Shown here piece by piece: positions 8,598 through 16,873 of a DNA stretch of 59,565 nt; position 1 is the first letter of the stretch, and every line of letters begins with the position of its first letter. A model generated the notes under the pieces. The model saw only the letters and a list, made by a program, of their open reading frames with translations. It was not told the origin of the DNA and did not search any database. This DNA comes from Candidatus Methylacidithermus pantelleriae. Its GTDB lineage: Bacteria; Verrucomicrobiota; Verrucomicrobiia; Methylacidiphilales; Methylacidiphilaceae. The position numbers and the translations under genes are program-made. The DNA lies in the NCBI RefSeq assembly GCF_905250085.1, contig NZ_CAJNOB010000056.1, positions 63,035-122,599 on the forward strand, in the 5' to 3' direction.

Positions 8598-10327
8598 GCC
8601 ACAAGCAGGCCAGCCGGTAAGAGGGTGGGGCTCGTTATCTCCCGGTACGGACCGGGCTGGGCGAGAAGCTTTTGGTGGGTTCCCTCCTGGGCGATTGTCC
8701 CGTTTTCCAGTACAATGATCCAGTCGGCTTTCTGGAGTAAGAAAGGCCGGTGGGTGACCCATAGGATCATCGGCATGGGATCGAGGCTGACAAGGCGTTT
8801 CCAGATCCTCGCCTCCGTTTCGGGATCGAGGTTCGTGGTAGCCCCGTCAAGAATAAGAACCATCGGTTGCAGAAGAAGGGCACGGGCCAAAGCCAGGCGC
8901 TGTTTCTGGCCTCCGCTCAAACGGATTCCCCGCTCCCCAATGACGGTTTGGTAACCATTGGGAAGGTTTTCGATAAATTCGTCCGCGCAGGCAATTCGGG
9001 CGGCTTCCTCGATCCTTTTTCGGCTCGCATGGGGAAGCCCGAAGGTAAGGTTTTCCTGGATCGTCCCGTGGAAAAGGAACGGTTCCGGAAAGACGTAGGT
9101 GACGGATCGGCGGAGGCAGGAAAGAGAGAATTCCCGAAGGTCGACATCGCCCCAGAGGATGCGTCCGGTCGTTGGATCGTGAAACCTGGGCAAAAGCGTA
9201 AGCAGAGCTGTTTTTCCCGAGCCGGTGGGCCCGGTAATCACCACAAAAGTTCCCGGCGTTAACGTAAGGCTAATATCCCTAAGAATGTGGGCGTGGTTTC
9301 TTGTGAGCCCGACCCGATCGAAGACCAGGGCCGCCGGCCGCCGGCCCGGGACTCGCTTGCCAGAAGCTAGAGGTTGCACCCCGCAAAGAAGCTCCTCGAT
9401 CCTTGAGGCTGACGCGTGTGCCGCTTCCCAAAGGTTGGAGAGGTGAGTCAACCCGCAGACTCGATGAGCAATGGAAACTAAATAAATGAGGATTTTCGCC
9501 AGATCCCCGACCGGAAGCGTCCCTTGAAGGGTAAGACGTCCTCCCATCCAGAGGACTCCGGGAAAGGCGAGCGCAAAAAGAACATGAGCGGTCGGAAGGC
9601 GGGTGGCCCAGAGCCAAACCCCCGAGAAGAGTTCTCGCAGGTACTCTTTTTGCTGGGCGAGAAGCCGCCGCCTTTGGATTCGCTCAAAAGAAAACGCCCG
9701 CACAAGACGCAGAGCAGTGATCGACTCCTCCATGATCCCCACGAGGGAAGCGTAGAAGGAGTGCACCCTCTTCCATTGGCGATGCAGTCGTAGAGATCCC
9801 CGCACGACCCGGGCAAGGCTTGCCAGGAGAAGCACTACAGTCAACAAGCCGAGGGTGGGGCTAGCCGAAGTAATAAGGGCTAGGGCAAGGACGAGGTAAA
9901 GGGATGTGTCAAAAACGGCCATCGGGAATCCTCGAAGAAATTCCTCTACGTTCCGAAGATCGCTGATCGTGCACGAAAGGAGGTCTGCCGTAGAAGCAGA
10001 CCGTGTGTTCCACCCCAGGGCTCGTTGCTGAGTTGCTCGAAAGACATCTCTTCGGAGTTCTCCGAGGACCTCCCCTATCCATCGTACCTCCGTGATGCCC
10101 GCCCAAACCAGTAATCCTTCTCTGGCGGCTGCCAGGAGGAGACAGAGTCCCGCATACCACCCGCAAAAAAGGACGGAGTCAGGGGAAGCTCCTTTTGCCA
10201 GCTGGTTAAGGCTTGCCCCGATTATGTGGGGCAAGACAAGTTCCAATGCTACGGCCCCGGAAAGGGCGACCAGGCAAAAAAACAAGCTTCTCGGGCGATG
10301 TTTGAAGTATCGGAGTACTACCCCCAT
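8594..10327 (-). CDS. ABC exporter half-transporter, degenerate-site subunit of a heterodimer
   Basis: This 577-residue ABC exporter half lies first in a two-gene operon. The membrane domain covers about residues 15-310 and the ATPase about 330-560. Walker A is GPTGSGKTA, the signature is canonical LSGGQKQR, and the H-loop is VTHRPF. Walker B reads LILDGATTNLD: glycine stands where the catalytic glutamate should be, read directly from a GGG codon on the minus strand. This subunit's own ATP site is therefore expected to be weak or inactive, while its good signature completes the site formed with the partner's Walker A/B. The neighbour carries the reciprocal defect (LTSGQ signature). The stop overlaps the partner's start by four bases. 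Confidence 0.9.
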   Translation of the reverse strand: MGVVLRYFKHRPRSLFFCLVALSGAVALELVLPHIIGASLNQLAKGASPDSVLFCGWYAGLCLLLAAAREGLLVWAGITEVRWIGEVLGELRRDVFRATQQRALGWNTRSASTADLLSCTISDLRNVEEFLRGFPMAVFDTSLYLVLALALITSASPTLGLLTVVLLLASLARVVRGSLRLHRQWKRVHSFYASLVGIMEESITALRLVRAFSFERIQRRRLLAQQKEYLRELFSGVWLWATRLPTAHVLFALAFPGVLWMGGRLTLQGTLPVGDLAKILIYLVSIAHRVCGLTHLSNLWEAAHASASRIEELLCGVQPLASGKRVPGRRPAALVFDRVGLTRNHAHILRDISLTLTPGTFVVITGPTGSGKTALLTLLPRFHDPTTGRILWGDVDLREFSLSCLRRSVTYVFPEPFLFHGTIQENLTFGLPHASRKRIEEAARIACADEFIENLPNGYQTVIGERGIRLSGGQKQRLALARALLLQPMVLILDGATTNLDPETEARIWKRLVSLDPMPMILWVTHRPFLLQKADWIIVLENGTIAQEGTHQKLLAQPGPYREITSPTLLPAGLLVA

Positions 10328-10452
10328 GGGAGGTCAAAGGAGAGTACCAGAAAAATAGCATATTTCTGCAACCCGCGGATCGGCAAGCCCGCCCCCTGCG
10401 TTAAAGGAGCCTCTTACTTAAGAGTTAGCTAAACCTTCGGGTTTCTCTTATC

Positions 10453-11394
10453 TTATAGACTGCCCGTTGAATTGGTTCCGGATGAGGGGTGAGCCGGAGG
10501 GGTACCCAGCTTGGCAAACCCATGATCAAAGAGCCATCGGGCATCCTGCCATTTATTGGGGCTGGCTAGCAGTACCAGATGCAGCTCCGAGCCATCCCGG
10601 CGGCAACAGGCCGCGAAGGTATGTAGGCTTGATCGAGTCCATCCGGTTTTGGCAGGGCCCATCCCGGGGTATTTCCCGAGAAGCTTGTTGTGGTTCTTAA
10701 TCCAGTGTTCTCCACTGGCCGTGATCAAATGGAACGCCGGCGTGGCACAAATGGTTCGCAGTTCCGGCACTCGCAATACGGCCTCAAAGATCCGAAGAAG
10801 GTCTCGTGCAGTAGTCCACTGTCCCGACGCAGGTAGGCCGTTAGGATTAACAAAGTGGGTATGGGTACATCCCAATTCCCGTGCTTTCCGATTCATTTCT
10901 TGAACAAAGGCAGCGACCGACCCGCTGGTATAGCGGGCCAGAGCCAAAGCTGCATCGTTTTCGGAACCGATCAAAAGTGCCCAGACCAGGTCACGAACAC
11001 TCACGGTTTCTCCCGGAACCAGGGGAATGTGAGAGGGTTCGACCCGGGTGTCTTCCGGCCGAATCCGGACCCATCCAGCCAAGCCGGTCTTTTCGTAAAC
11101 GATGAGTGCCGTCATGAGCTTGGTTGTGCTTGCGGGGGGCAAGGGGAGGTCGGCGTTACGCTCAAAAAGGACCCGGTTGTCCACCGGGTCATACAGGAGG
11201 ATTGCGGTAGCTCTTGGCAGGGACGACTCCGGAAAGGGTCGTCCTTCGGGATGCGGGCGCGGGCCGACCGGTCGGGAATGCTTTTTGACACCCGCGGCAA
11301 GGCTTGGCTCAGCTGGCCACAAAAGAGCGACGATGGCCAGAGTAACGAATCCCAAGCGGGCCTGTGGAAAGGCCTGGAAACGTCTTCGTCCCAC
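10453..11394 (-). CDS. D-alanyl-D-alanine carboxypeptidase (PBP5/DacA-like), short form
   Basis: This penicillin-binding serine peptidase trims the terminal D-Ala from peptidoglycan stem peptides in the periplasm. With the start I propose it has 313 residues. A signal peptide has basic residues, then LGFVTLAIVALLW, with cleavage near SLAAG. The three catalytic motifs are STTK (about residue 89), SEN (about 144) and KTG (about 249). GTG at 11394 was chosen because AAAAAGGGGG lies about six bases upstream and the signal peptide starts there; the frame remains open to an ATG at 11529, which would add 45 residues with no signal character. The C-terminal beta domain and amphipathic anchor of E. 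coli PBP5 are missing, so the protein may be periplasmic and soluble. Confidence 0.9.
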   Translation of the reverse strand: MGRRRFQAFPQARLGFVTLAIVALLWPAEPSLAAGVKKHSRPVGPRPHPEGRPFPESSLPRATAILLYDPVDNRVLFERNADLPLPPASTTKLMTALIVYEKTGLAGWVRIRPEDTRVEPSHIPLVPGETVSVRDLVWALLIGSENDAALALARYTSGSVAAFVQEMNRKARELGCTHTHFVNPNGLPASGQWTTARDLLRIFEAVLRVPELRTICATPAFHLITASGEHWIKNHNKLLGKYPGMGPAKTGWTRSSLHTFAACCRRDGSELHLVLLASPNKWQDARWLFDHGFAKLGTPPAHPSSGTNSTGSL

Positions 11395-11544
11395 CACCAA
11401 CCCCCTTTTTATGAAACGAGTTGGACTTGCTGGGCAAGCCTTTTTTGTTTTTTCAGAGCCTAAGAGCCGCCTGCCTGTATGCCTTTTTTCTTGAGGATGG
11501 GATCGATCCGGCTTCCTCAAAGGCTGCATGGAGCCCGCTTTCTT

Positions 11545-11649
11545 CTACGCCTTGTACCGCAACCGTTTCTTATGGCGATGCATTCGCCGCCGCTTGCGGC
11601 GTTTATGCTTGTTCATCTTAGCTTTTCTTCGTTTTTTGATCGAACCCAT
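11545..11649 (-). CDS. AURKAIP1/COX24-domain small basic ribosomal protein
   Basis: This 34-residue, extremely basic protein begins MGSIKKRRKAKMNKHKRRK and ends RLRYKA. The pattern (KKRR.KM.KHK.RK...R..R) matches the bacterial members of the AURKAIP1/COX24 family, which are tiny ribosome-associated proteins. The start has a strong ribosome site (AAAGGAGGAAGGGAG) about 10-20 bases upstream, unusually good for this window. It lies between the carboxypeptidase and hisG on the same strand. It is too short for ordinary gene callers and was found by reading the minus strand between them. Family assignment is by motif memory; the strong ribosome site and near-total Lys/Arg/His content make a real gene likely. 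Confidence 0.8.
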   Translation of the reverse strand: MGSIKKRRKAKMNKHKRRKRRRMHRHKKRLRYKA

Positions 11650-11774
11650 AGATTGGTATCTCCCTTCCTCCTTTCGTTGGTCGAGCTTGCCATAGACTCA
11701 TTTTCCGCAAGCTATGGAGTGGTTGGCTCCAAAGAAGGGTCCTCTTCCCCGGTTGGCTAGCATGGGAAGCTTTC

Positions 11775-12656
11775 CTAGTAGATCACCTTGTTGAGCGGAT
11801 ACTCGATAATCCCTTCGGCGCCCAATTCTTTGAGTTCCGGGATGAGAACCCGTACGATTTCCTCGTCCAAAACCGTTTCAACGGCAACCCATTGAGGATC
11901 TGCAAGCTGCGAGATCGTTGGTCTGCGCAAGGCCGGTAGCCTCTGGAGAATAGCGTTAAGATTTGATTGCGGTACATTCATCTTAAGGCCTACCTTGTCC
12001 CTTGCCTGGAGAGCCCCTTGCAGGAGAATCGCGATGGCTTCCATTTTTTTCCTTTTCCATTCGTCTTTCCAAGAAACGGGATTGGCGATCCATTGCGGGT
12101 AGCTTTCCAGGACGACATCCAGAACCCGCAGGTTATTGGCTCGCAGAGACGCCCCCGTTTCGGTCAAATCCACGATGGCATCCACCAGTTCCGGTACTTT
12201 CACTTCCGTTGCTCCCCAGGAAAATTCCACCTGAGCCTCTACGCCATGGGTGCGTAGGTACTTACGGACAAGCTGGACTGCTTCCGTTGCGATGCGTTTC
12301 CCTGCTAGATCGTGTACGGATCGATACGGGGAATCCTCTGCCACGGCCAGCACCCATCGAGCTGGGAGCTTGGAGGCCTTGCTATAGGCAAGGTCACAAA
12401 TGACGACCACATCGGCTTCTGTTTCCAACACCCAGTCTTTGCCCGTAATCCCGCAGTCAAGAAATCCTTGAGCCACGTACCGGGCCAATTCCTGGGCCCG
12501 GATGAGCCGTGCCTCCAAGTCTGGATCATCAATGTAGGGACGGTATTCCCGTTGGGATCGCCGGAGCCGAAATCCGGCCTTGGCCAGAAGTTCCACGGTT
12601 GCCTCTTCGAGACTTCCTTTGGGCAAGCCGATCCGCAGTTTGCGCTCGCATGACAT
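11775..12656 (-). CDS. hisG: ATP phosphoribosyltransferase (HisG), long form
   Basis: HisG joins ATP and PRPP in the first, feedback-controlled step of histidine synthesis. The 293-residue length and a C-terminal ACT-like region after the catalytic domain mark the long form, which works as a hexamer without HisZ. The start [20 protein letters not shown] has the conserved GLPKGSL motif; [19 protein letters not shown] and [12 protein letters not shown] match the family. The ATG at 12656 was chosen for this motif; the open frame extends further but is not HisG-like there. It lies seven bases after the HIT gene, so the two probably form one transcript. No other his genes are nearby. Confidence 0.95.
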   Translation of the reverse strand: MSCERKLRIGLPKGSLEEATVELLAKAGFRLRRSQREYRPYIDDPDLEARLIRAQELARYVAQGFLDCGITGKDWVLETEADVVVICDLAYSKASKLPARWVLAVAEDSPYRSVHDLAGKRIATEAVQLVRKYLRTHGVEAQVEFSWGATEVKVPELVDAIVDLTETGASLRANNLRVLDVVLESYPQWIANPVSWKDEWKRKKMEAIAILLQGALQARDKVGLKMNVPQSNLNAILQRLPALRRPTISQLADPQWVAVETVLDEEIVRVLIPELKELGAEGIIEYPLNKVIY

Positions 12657-12663
12657 GGGCTTG

Positions 12664-13230
12664 CTACCTTGCCGTCTTATCCGGGTCCTGTAAAGTGCCT
12701 TTTTCTTCTCGAGAACCCCCACTTCCGTAGGCACCGGTCCAAGGCCCGGCAGATTCCAACCAGCTTTTGAGCCGGTGATAGACACCCGGAAGGTCATCCG
12801 GATGGACCCGAGTTCGCCCAACGGTGGTCATGAAATTGGAGTCGTTGGCCCACCGCGGCACCAAGTGCCAGTGTAGGTGGCTTTCCAAACCAGCTCCTGC
12901 GGCGGCTCCCAGGTTGAGGCCCACATTGTATCCATCCGGATGAAGGGTAGCGTCAATGGCGTCGATTAAATGACAAATCATGCCAATGGACTCGAGAATC
13001 TCCGCATCGGAAAGTTCCTGTAAGCGGCTTGCCTTTCGATAGGGTACGATTAGGCAGTGCGCCGTATTGTAGGGAAAGGCATTGAGGAGGCAAAAACAGG
13101 ATTTTCCTCGCAGTAACACATAGTTTTTTTCATCATCGCTCTGGGCGGCGATGCGGCAGAAGAGATCCGGATCCAAGGGTTGCCCCTGTTCTAGATAAGC
13201 CTTGCGCCACGGTGCCCACAGGTGTTCCAT
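12664..13230 (-). CDS. HIT-family nucleotide hydrolase/phosphorylase
   Basis: The histidine triad [10 protein letters not shown] is present about two thirds along this 188-residue protein, after the typical N-terminus [13 protein letters not shown]. This MEHLWAPWR...FC pattern is that of the bacterial Ap4A-phosphorylase/AP4A-hydrolase-like HIT group, which act on dinucleoside polyphosphates or AMP conjugates in the cytoplasm. [18 protein letters not shown] is the usual conserved block. The ATG at 13230 begins the recognisable domain. It is the first gene of a probable two-gene transcript with hisG (seven-base gap) and diverges from holA over about 50 bases. Substrate cannot be decided from sequence. 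Confidence 0.88.
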   Translation of the reverse strand: MEHLWAPWRKAYLEQGQPLDPDLFCRIAAQSDDEKNYVLLRGKSCFCLLNAFPYNTAHCLIVPYRKASRLQELSDAEILESIGMICHLIDAIDATLHPDGYNVGLNLGAAAGAGLESHLHWHLVPRWANDSNFMTTVGRTRVHPDDLPGVYHRLKSWLESAGPWTGAYGSGGSREEKGTLQDPDKTAR

Positions 13231-13283
13231 GGAGTCTAGCGGAAAATTAGACCGAGGTGCACATCGAACACAAGGTGGAACCA

Positions 13284-14375
13284 ATGGGAGTGGCGGCACC
13301 CAAAGGGGTTCACATCTTTACAGGGACGGATTCCTACGCAGCATTCCAGGCATCCAAGGCGTTTGTTGCTCAGCAGGCCGTCCAGCATCAGTTAGAGATC
13401 GAAGCTTATGACGGCGATGGGGAGAGTGGTGAGGAAGCTCTCGAACAACTGAAAGCTGTATGGGAGGCTTTGGTTACCGTTCCCCTTTTTGGAAAAGGGA
13501 GAATCGTCTGGTGGAAGCATGTGGACTTGTTAGGGGCGAGCGTTTTTTTCCGCAACCCGGCTTTGTTGCGTGTATGGCAAAACCTGCTGGAGGTCCTTTC
13601 GCAAGGAACGACTCCCTATTTCCGGCTTGTGATTCATGCCCGAGCTCTGGATCGACGGATCGCAGCACTCAAAGACCTTTTGGCCAATGCCATGATCACC
13701 CGTTGCGATCGGGTATCGCCTGGTTCGGAGGAGGAATCCGACGAAATAGCCCAACTGGAAGAGCAGCTACAAAAGCTTGGTTGGGAACCCGAGCCGGGTG
13801 TGTCGGAATGGCTGTTTTGGGCTACGGGAGGGGACCGGGGTCTTTTGGAGCAGGAACTAGCGAAACTGGCGGTCTATCCTTCAGGGGACCGGCGGTTAAC
13901 ACGAACGTTTGCCGCAACACTTGTGCCGGTTTCCCGCGGAGGGGATCTCTGGGGGTATTGTGACGCTGTGCTTGCCGGTAAGCTGGATGAGGCTTGGGAT
14001 TCGCTGCAGCGACTCCTTGCCTTGGGGGAATCGGAGATTGGATTGGCGAGCCTTCTTGCGGCACAAATTCGCCTAGCTGCCCGGACGGCTTGCCTACGGG
14101 AAGCCGGTCTTTTGCGGCTGGTTCGCCGAGGTTCCACCGTCCTTGCAGAGGTAGACCCGTCTGCGCGAGCGCTTCTGGTCCGCTCGAAGTCTGGAGAGCT
14201 TCCTAGCCCGTGGAGGCTAGGTCGGATCGCTACCCGCAGCCAGCGATTGCCCATCCAGAGGTGGGTGCGCGCTGTGGAACGGGTGGAGTGGCTTTTGCGA
14301 GAACTTGTGACCCAGGATCTGCCCAGGGTTCTCTTGGAAAGAGCCACGCTGGAACTTTGCCAGATCCTAAGCTAG
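13284..14375 (+). CDS. holA: DNA polymerase III subunit delta (HolA)
   Basis: Delta opens the beta clamp and is part of the clamp-loader complex. The 363-residue product starts MGVAAPKGVHIFTGTDSY, where HIFTGTD resembles the IYLFTGSD start of HolA. PLFGKGRIVWWKHVDLL and LLEQELAKLAVY are the characteristic delta motifs, followed by the helical C-terminal domain. The ATG at 13284 was preferred over the upstream in-frame start because AAGGTGG lies a few bases before it. It has no Walker motif, as expected for delta. It diverges from the HIT gene. The GT2 gene follows about 17 bases later, so they may be co-transcribed. Confidence 0.88.
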   Translation: MGVAAPKGVHIFTGTDSYAAFQASKAFVAQQAVQHQLEIEAYDGDGESGEEALEQLKAVWEALVTVPLFGKGRIVWWKHVDLLGASVFFRNPALLRVWQNLLEVLSQGTTPYFRLVIHARALDRRIAALKDLLANAMITRCDRVSPGSEEESDEIAQLEEQLQKLGWEPEPGVSEWLFWATGGDRGLLEQELAKLAVYPSGDRRLTRTFAATLVPVSRGGDLWGYCDAVLAGKLDEAWDSLQRLLALGESEIGLASLLAAQIRLAARTACLREAGLLRLVRRGSTVLAEVDPSARALLVRSKSGELPSPWRLGRIATRSQRLPIQRWVRAVERVEWLLRELVTQDLPRVLLERATLELCQILS

Positions 14376-14392
14376 CCTAGGAGAGAACGAAC

Positions 14393-15223
14393 TTGGAGAG
14401 CTTCAAAGGGATGCATCCTCCCCGGCCGTTTCTTTCGATCGTCATTCCCTTCTACAACGAGGCGGAAAACCTGGGCTTGCTCATTACGGAGCTGGACCTG
14501 GTGTTGGGAGATTTAGGGATTTCGGCCGAGATTCTCCTAGTGAATGATGGGAGCACGGACTTTTTCGATCGTCCGGCCACTACGCCGCGCTTTCCCATCC
14601 GGTGGATCGATCTTGATCGTCATTCCGGTCAAAGTGCAGCCATCTACTTTGGAATCCAGCAAGCCCGCGGGATGGTCATCGGGCTCATGGACGCGGATCT
14701 TCAGAACGACCCGGCTGATCTCCCCCGCTTGCTCGAAACACTGGCCCGGGAAGAGGTCCATCTTGTAACGGGCTTTCGCCAGAGACGATTCGATTCCTGG
14801 ACCCGCAGGTTTACTTCGAAAATCGCCAACTGCGTCCGTTCCTTTCTCCTTAAGGATCAGACCCGGGATACAGGGTGCTCCCTTAAAGTACTTCGCCGTG
14901 AGCTTGCCGTACGGCTTCCAGGTTGGGATGGAATGCACCGGTTTATTCCTTCTCTGGCTGTGGCCATGGGATTTCGTGTCGCGGAACTCCCCGTCCATCA
15001 CCGGCCTCGGCGCTTTGGCAAGAGCAAAGTCCGGCCTTTTCGACGCGCCTGGAAGGCGACCATCGACCTTTTAGGAGTTCTCTGGCTTTCGCGTCGCCAG
15101 TTTCAAGCTAGGGCTTTGGAAAAAGGAAACCCTGATCCGTTGAGCGAGTTTGGCGAAGAGGTAGCGCGGGCGCACGAACCGGCCATCTCCCCTCCCTGCC
15201 AAGGCAAGGTTGGAACCGAGTAA
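14393..15223 (+). CDS. Glycosyltransferase family 2 (dolichyl/undecaprenyl-phosphate sugar transferase type)
   Basis: This cytoplasmic GT-A-fold glycosyltransferase (276 residues) has the N-terminal FLSIVIPFYNEAENL, the nucleotide-binding ILLVNDGSTD and the metal-binding DADLQNDP. Its order of motifs is that of the DPM1/ArnC group, which load a sugar from an NDP-donor onto polyprenyl phosphate; VTGFRQRRFD and HHRPRRFGKSK also fit. There are no long C-terminal membrane helices as found in some ArnC proteins. It begins with TTG (AGGAGAG about 8-10 bases upstream); an ATG lies six codons downstream. It sits between holA and the PQQ-type dehydrogenase on the same strand. Sugar and acceptor are unknown. 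Confidence 0.87.
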   Translation: MESFKGMHPPRPFLSIVIPFYNEAENLGLLITELDLVLGDLGISAEILLVNDGSTDFFDRPATTPRFPIRWIDLDRHSGQSAAIYFGIQQARGMVIGLMDADLQNDPADLPRLLETLAREEVHLVTGFRQRRFDSWTRRFTSKIANCVRSFLLKDQTRDTGCSLKVLRRELAVRLPGWDGMHRFIPSLAVAMGFRVAELPVHHRPRRFGKSKVRPFRRAWKATIDLLGVLWLSRRQFQARALEKGNPDPLSEFGEEVARAHEPAISPPCQGKVGTE

Positions 15224-15236
15224 CGCTTCTGGGTCC

Positions 15237-16496
15237 ATGTGGCTGCGTTTAGTGGCTTCCTTTTGGATTGCCGTCTCTACGGTGCACGCGGCCATTCGGG
15301 TAGAGACGCTAGTCCCCCAGCCGATCCGGATCCGGCTAGAGGATCTCCCTCGTCCCTACCAAACGGCGAGCGCGGAAAAGTACCCGCGCATTGTTCCTCC
15401 CCCGAAGGATCCGGTTTTGCATTTGCCTCAAGGTTTCCAGCTAACCGTGCTGGCCGATGGCTTGGATTCCCCTCGTTGGATTGTACCGGGGCCAAACGGG
15501 AGCTTGTTCGTTGCCGAGAGCTATTCTGGTCGTATTTGGCTTTTGGAACTGGAAGCCGGCCGCTCTACTGGGATCCGTCGCCACCTTTTTGCTCCCGAAG
15601 GAATCGGGTTGCGGGAGCCTTTTGGCATGGCTTGGGACGAGCACTGGTTTTATGTGGCATGTACCGACCGGCTTTTGCGGTTTCCCTACGAGCCGGGTCA
15701 GACCTTTCTCAAAGGAAAGGGTTCCGTGCTGGCCGTTTATCCGGGAGGCGGGCACTGGACTCGAAGCCTTGTCCTCTCGCCGGATGGGACGGCGTTATAT
15801 GTGGGAATCGGTTCGGCCGGCAATGTTGGGTGGGAGAGATCACCTCGAGCCACGGTTTTGCAGGTCCCTTTGAATGGATCCCCACCGAAGGTCTGGGTCC
15901 GAGGGATTCGCAATCCCGTGGGGCTTGCCTTCCATCCAGTGACCAGGGAACTTTGGTGTGTGGTCAATGAAAGGGATGGGCTAGGGGATGATCTTGTCCC
16001 GGACTACATGGCCTGTCTTCATCCGGGCGAGTTCTATGGATGGCCCGCTGTCTACCTCTCGTCTCACCTAAGGGATCCAAGGATTGAGATTTTCGGTCCT
16101 AAGCTCCATACCCTTGTGTCCCAAACGAAAACCCCCGAGATTCTTTTTCAGGCTCATTCCGCTCCGCTGGGCCTTGCCTTTGCGGCTACCGAGACCCTCT
16201 TCCCTCCGCGATACCAAAATGGTGCTTTTGTCAGTTTCCACGGTTCATGGAATCGCACGGTGGCTACGGGATATAAGATTGTCTTTGTTCCCTTTGCCCC
16301 GGAGGGACGGCCCTTGGGATGGTATGAGGATTTTCTTACAGGCTTCCTTTTAGATGCAGATAGGCCGATTGCCTGGGGAAGGCCGACAGGCTTGGCCGTT
16401 CTCCCGGGTAAGGGAGTAGTTTTTAGCGACGACGCTTCCGGGCGGATCTACCTGATTAGCTATGGGGCTTCTGGAAAACCTTCCGTAGCTCCCTGA
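15237..16496 (+). CDS. Exported PQQ-dependent sugar (sorbosone-type) dehydrogenase-like protein
   Basis: The 419-residue product has a signal peptide (MWLRLVASFWIAVSTVHA) and a six-bladed beta-propeller typical of the glucose/sorbosone dehydrogenase family, periplasmic enzymes that use PQQ. Supporting blocks are LPQGFQLTVLADGLDSPRWI, VRGIRNPVGLAFHP, HPGEFYGWPA and VSFHGSWNRTVATGYKIV. ATG 15237 was chosen since the signal peptide begins there; the frame starts a little earlier. It begins 13 bases after the GT2 gene. Electron acceptor and substrate are not visible; a PQQ supply would be needed from elsewhere in the genome. Confidence 0.82.
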   Translation: MWLRLVASFWIAVSTVHAAIRVETLVPQPIRIRLEDLPRPYQTASAEKYPRIVPPPKDPVLHLPQGFQLTVLADGLDSPRWIVPGPNGSLFVAESYSGRIWLLELEAGRSTGIRRHLFAPEGIGLREPFGMAWDEHWFYVACTDRLLRFPYEPGQTFLKGKGSVLAVYPGGGHWTRSLVLSPDGTALYVGIGSAGNVGWERSPRATVLQVPLNGSPPKVWVRGIRNPVGLAFHPVTRELWCVVNERDGLGDDLVPDYMACLHPGEFYGWPAVYLSSHLRDPRIEIFGPKLHTLVSQTKTPEILFQAHSAPLGLAFAATETLFPPRYQNGAFVSFHGSWNRTVATGYKIVFVPFAPEGRPLGWYEDFLTGFLLDADRPIAWGRPTGLAVLPGKGVVFSDDASGRIYLISYGASGKPSVAP

Positions 16497-16873
16497 CAAC
16501 CGCCTCGCGAAAGCCTTGCCGCTTGGCTTCTTTTTTATTGGAAAAGTACTGGCCGAAAAGGCTCCCCTTTCCGCGGGGTCATCCAGGGTTTTTTCCCGGT
16601 CAAACGCGAAAATGCTCTCTCCCAAAAAACGGGAGCCCCTGGCGAAGCCTTGGAGGGGCTTGAATCTGGCTAGAAAGTGTTTCAAGGTTTTAGGAACAGG
16701 TGTGCCCAAACGAGCAAATCCACGATCCACCGAGATTCGCCTTCCGAGGGGATAGTGGAAAAAAAGAGCTCTTTCAGTAGGGCGCTTTGTGGAAAGAAAC
16801 GGATAAGCTCGTTTTGCTTTCCGGTTTGGCGGGCGGCAGTCGTTCCATTCCCCAGCCTTTTCAAGGGAGGTAT
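16497..16873. other. Intergenic region, 377 bases, nothing recognised
   Basis: This stretch lies between the convergent PQQ-type dehydrogenase and glgB. Short open frames on both strands have no motif or bias I can recognise. I saw no clear rho-independent terminator, although one would be expected between convergent genes. Confidence 0.4.
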
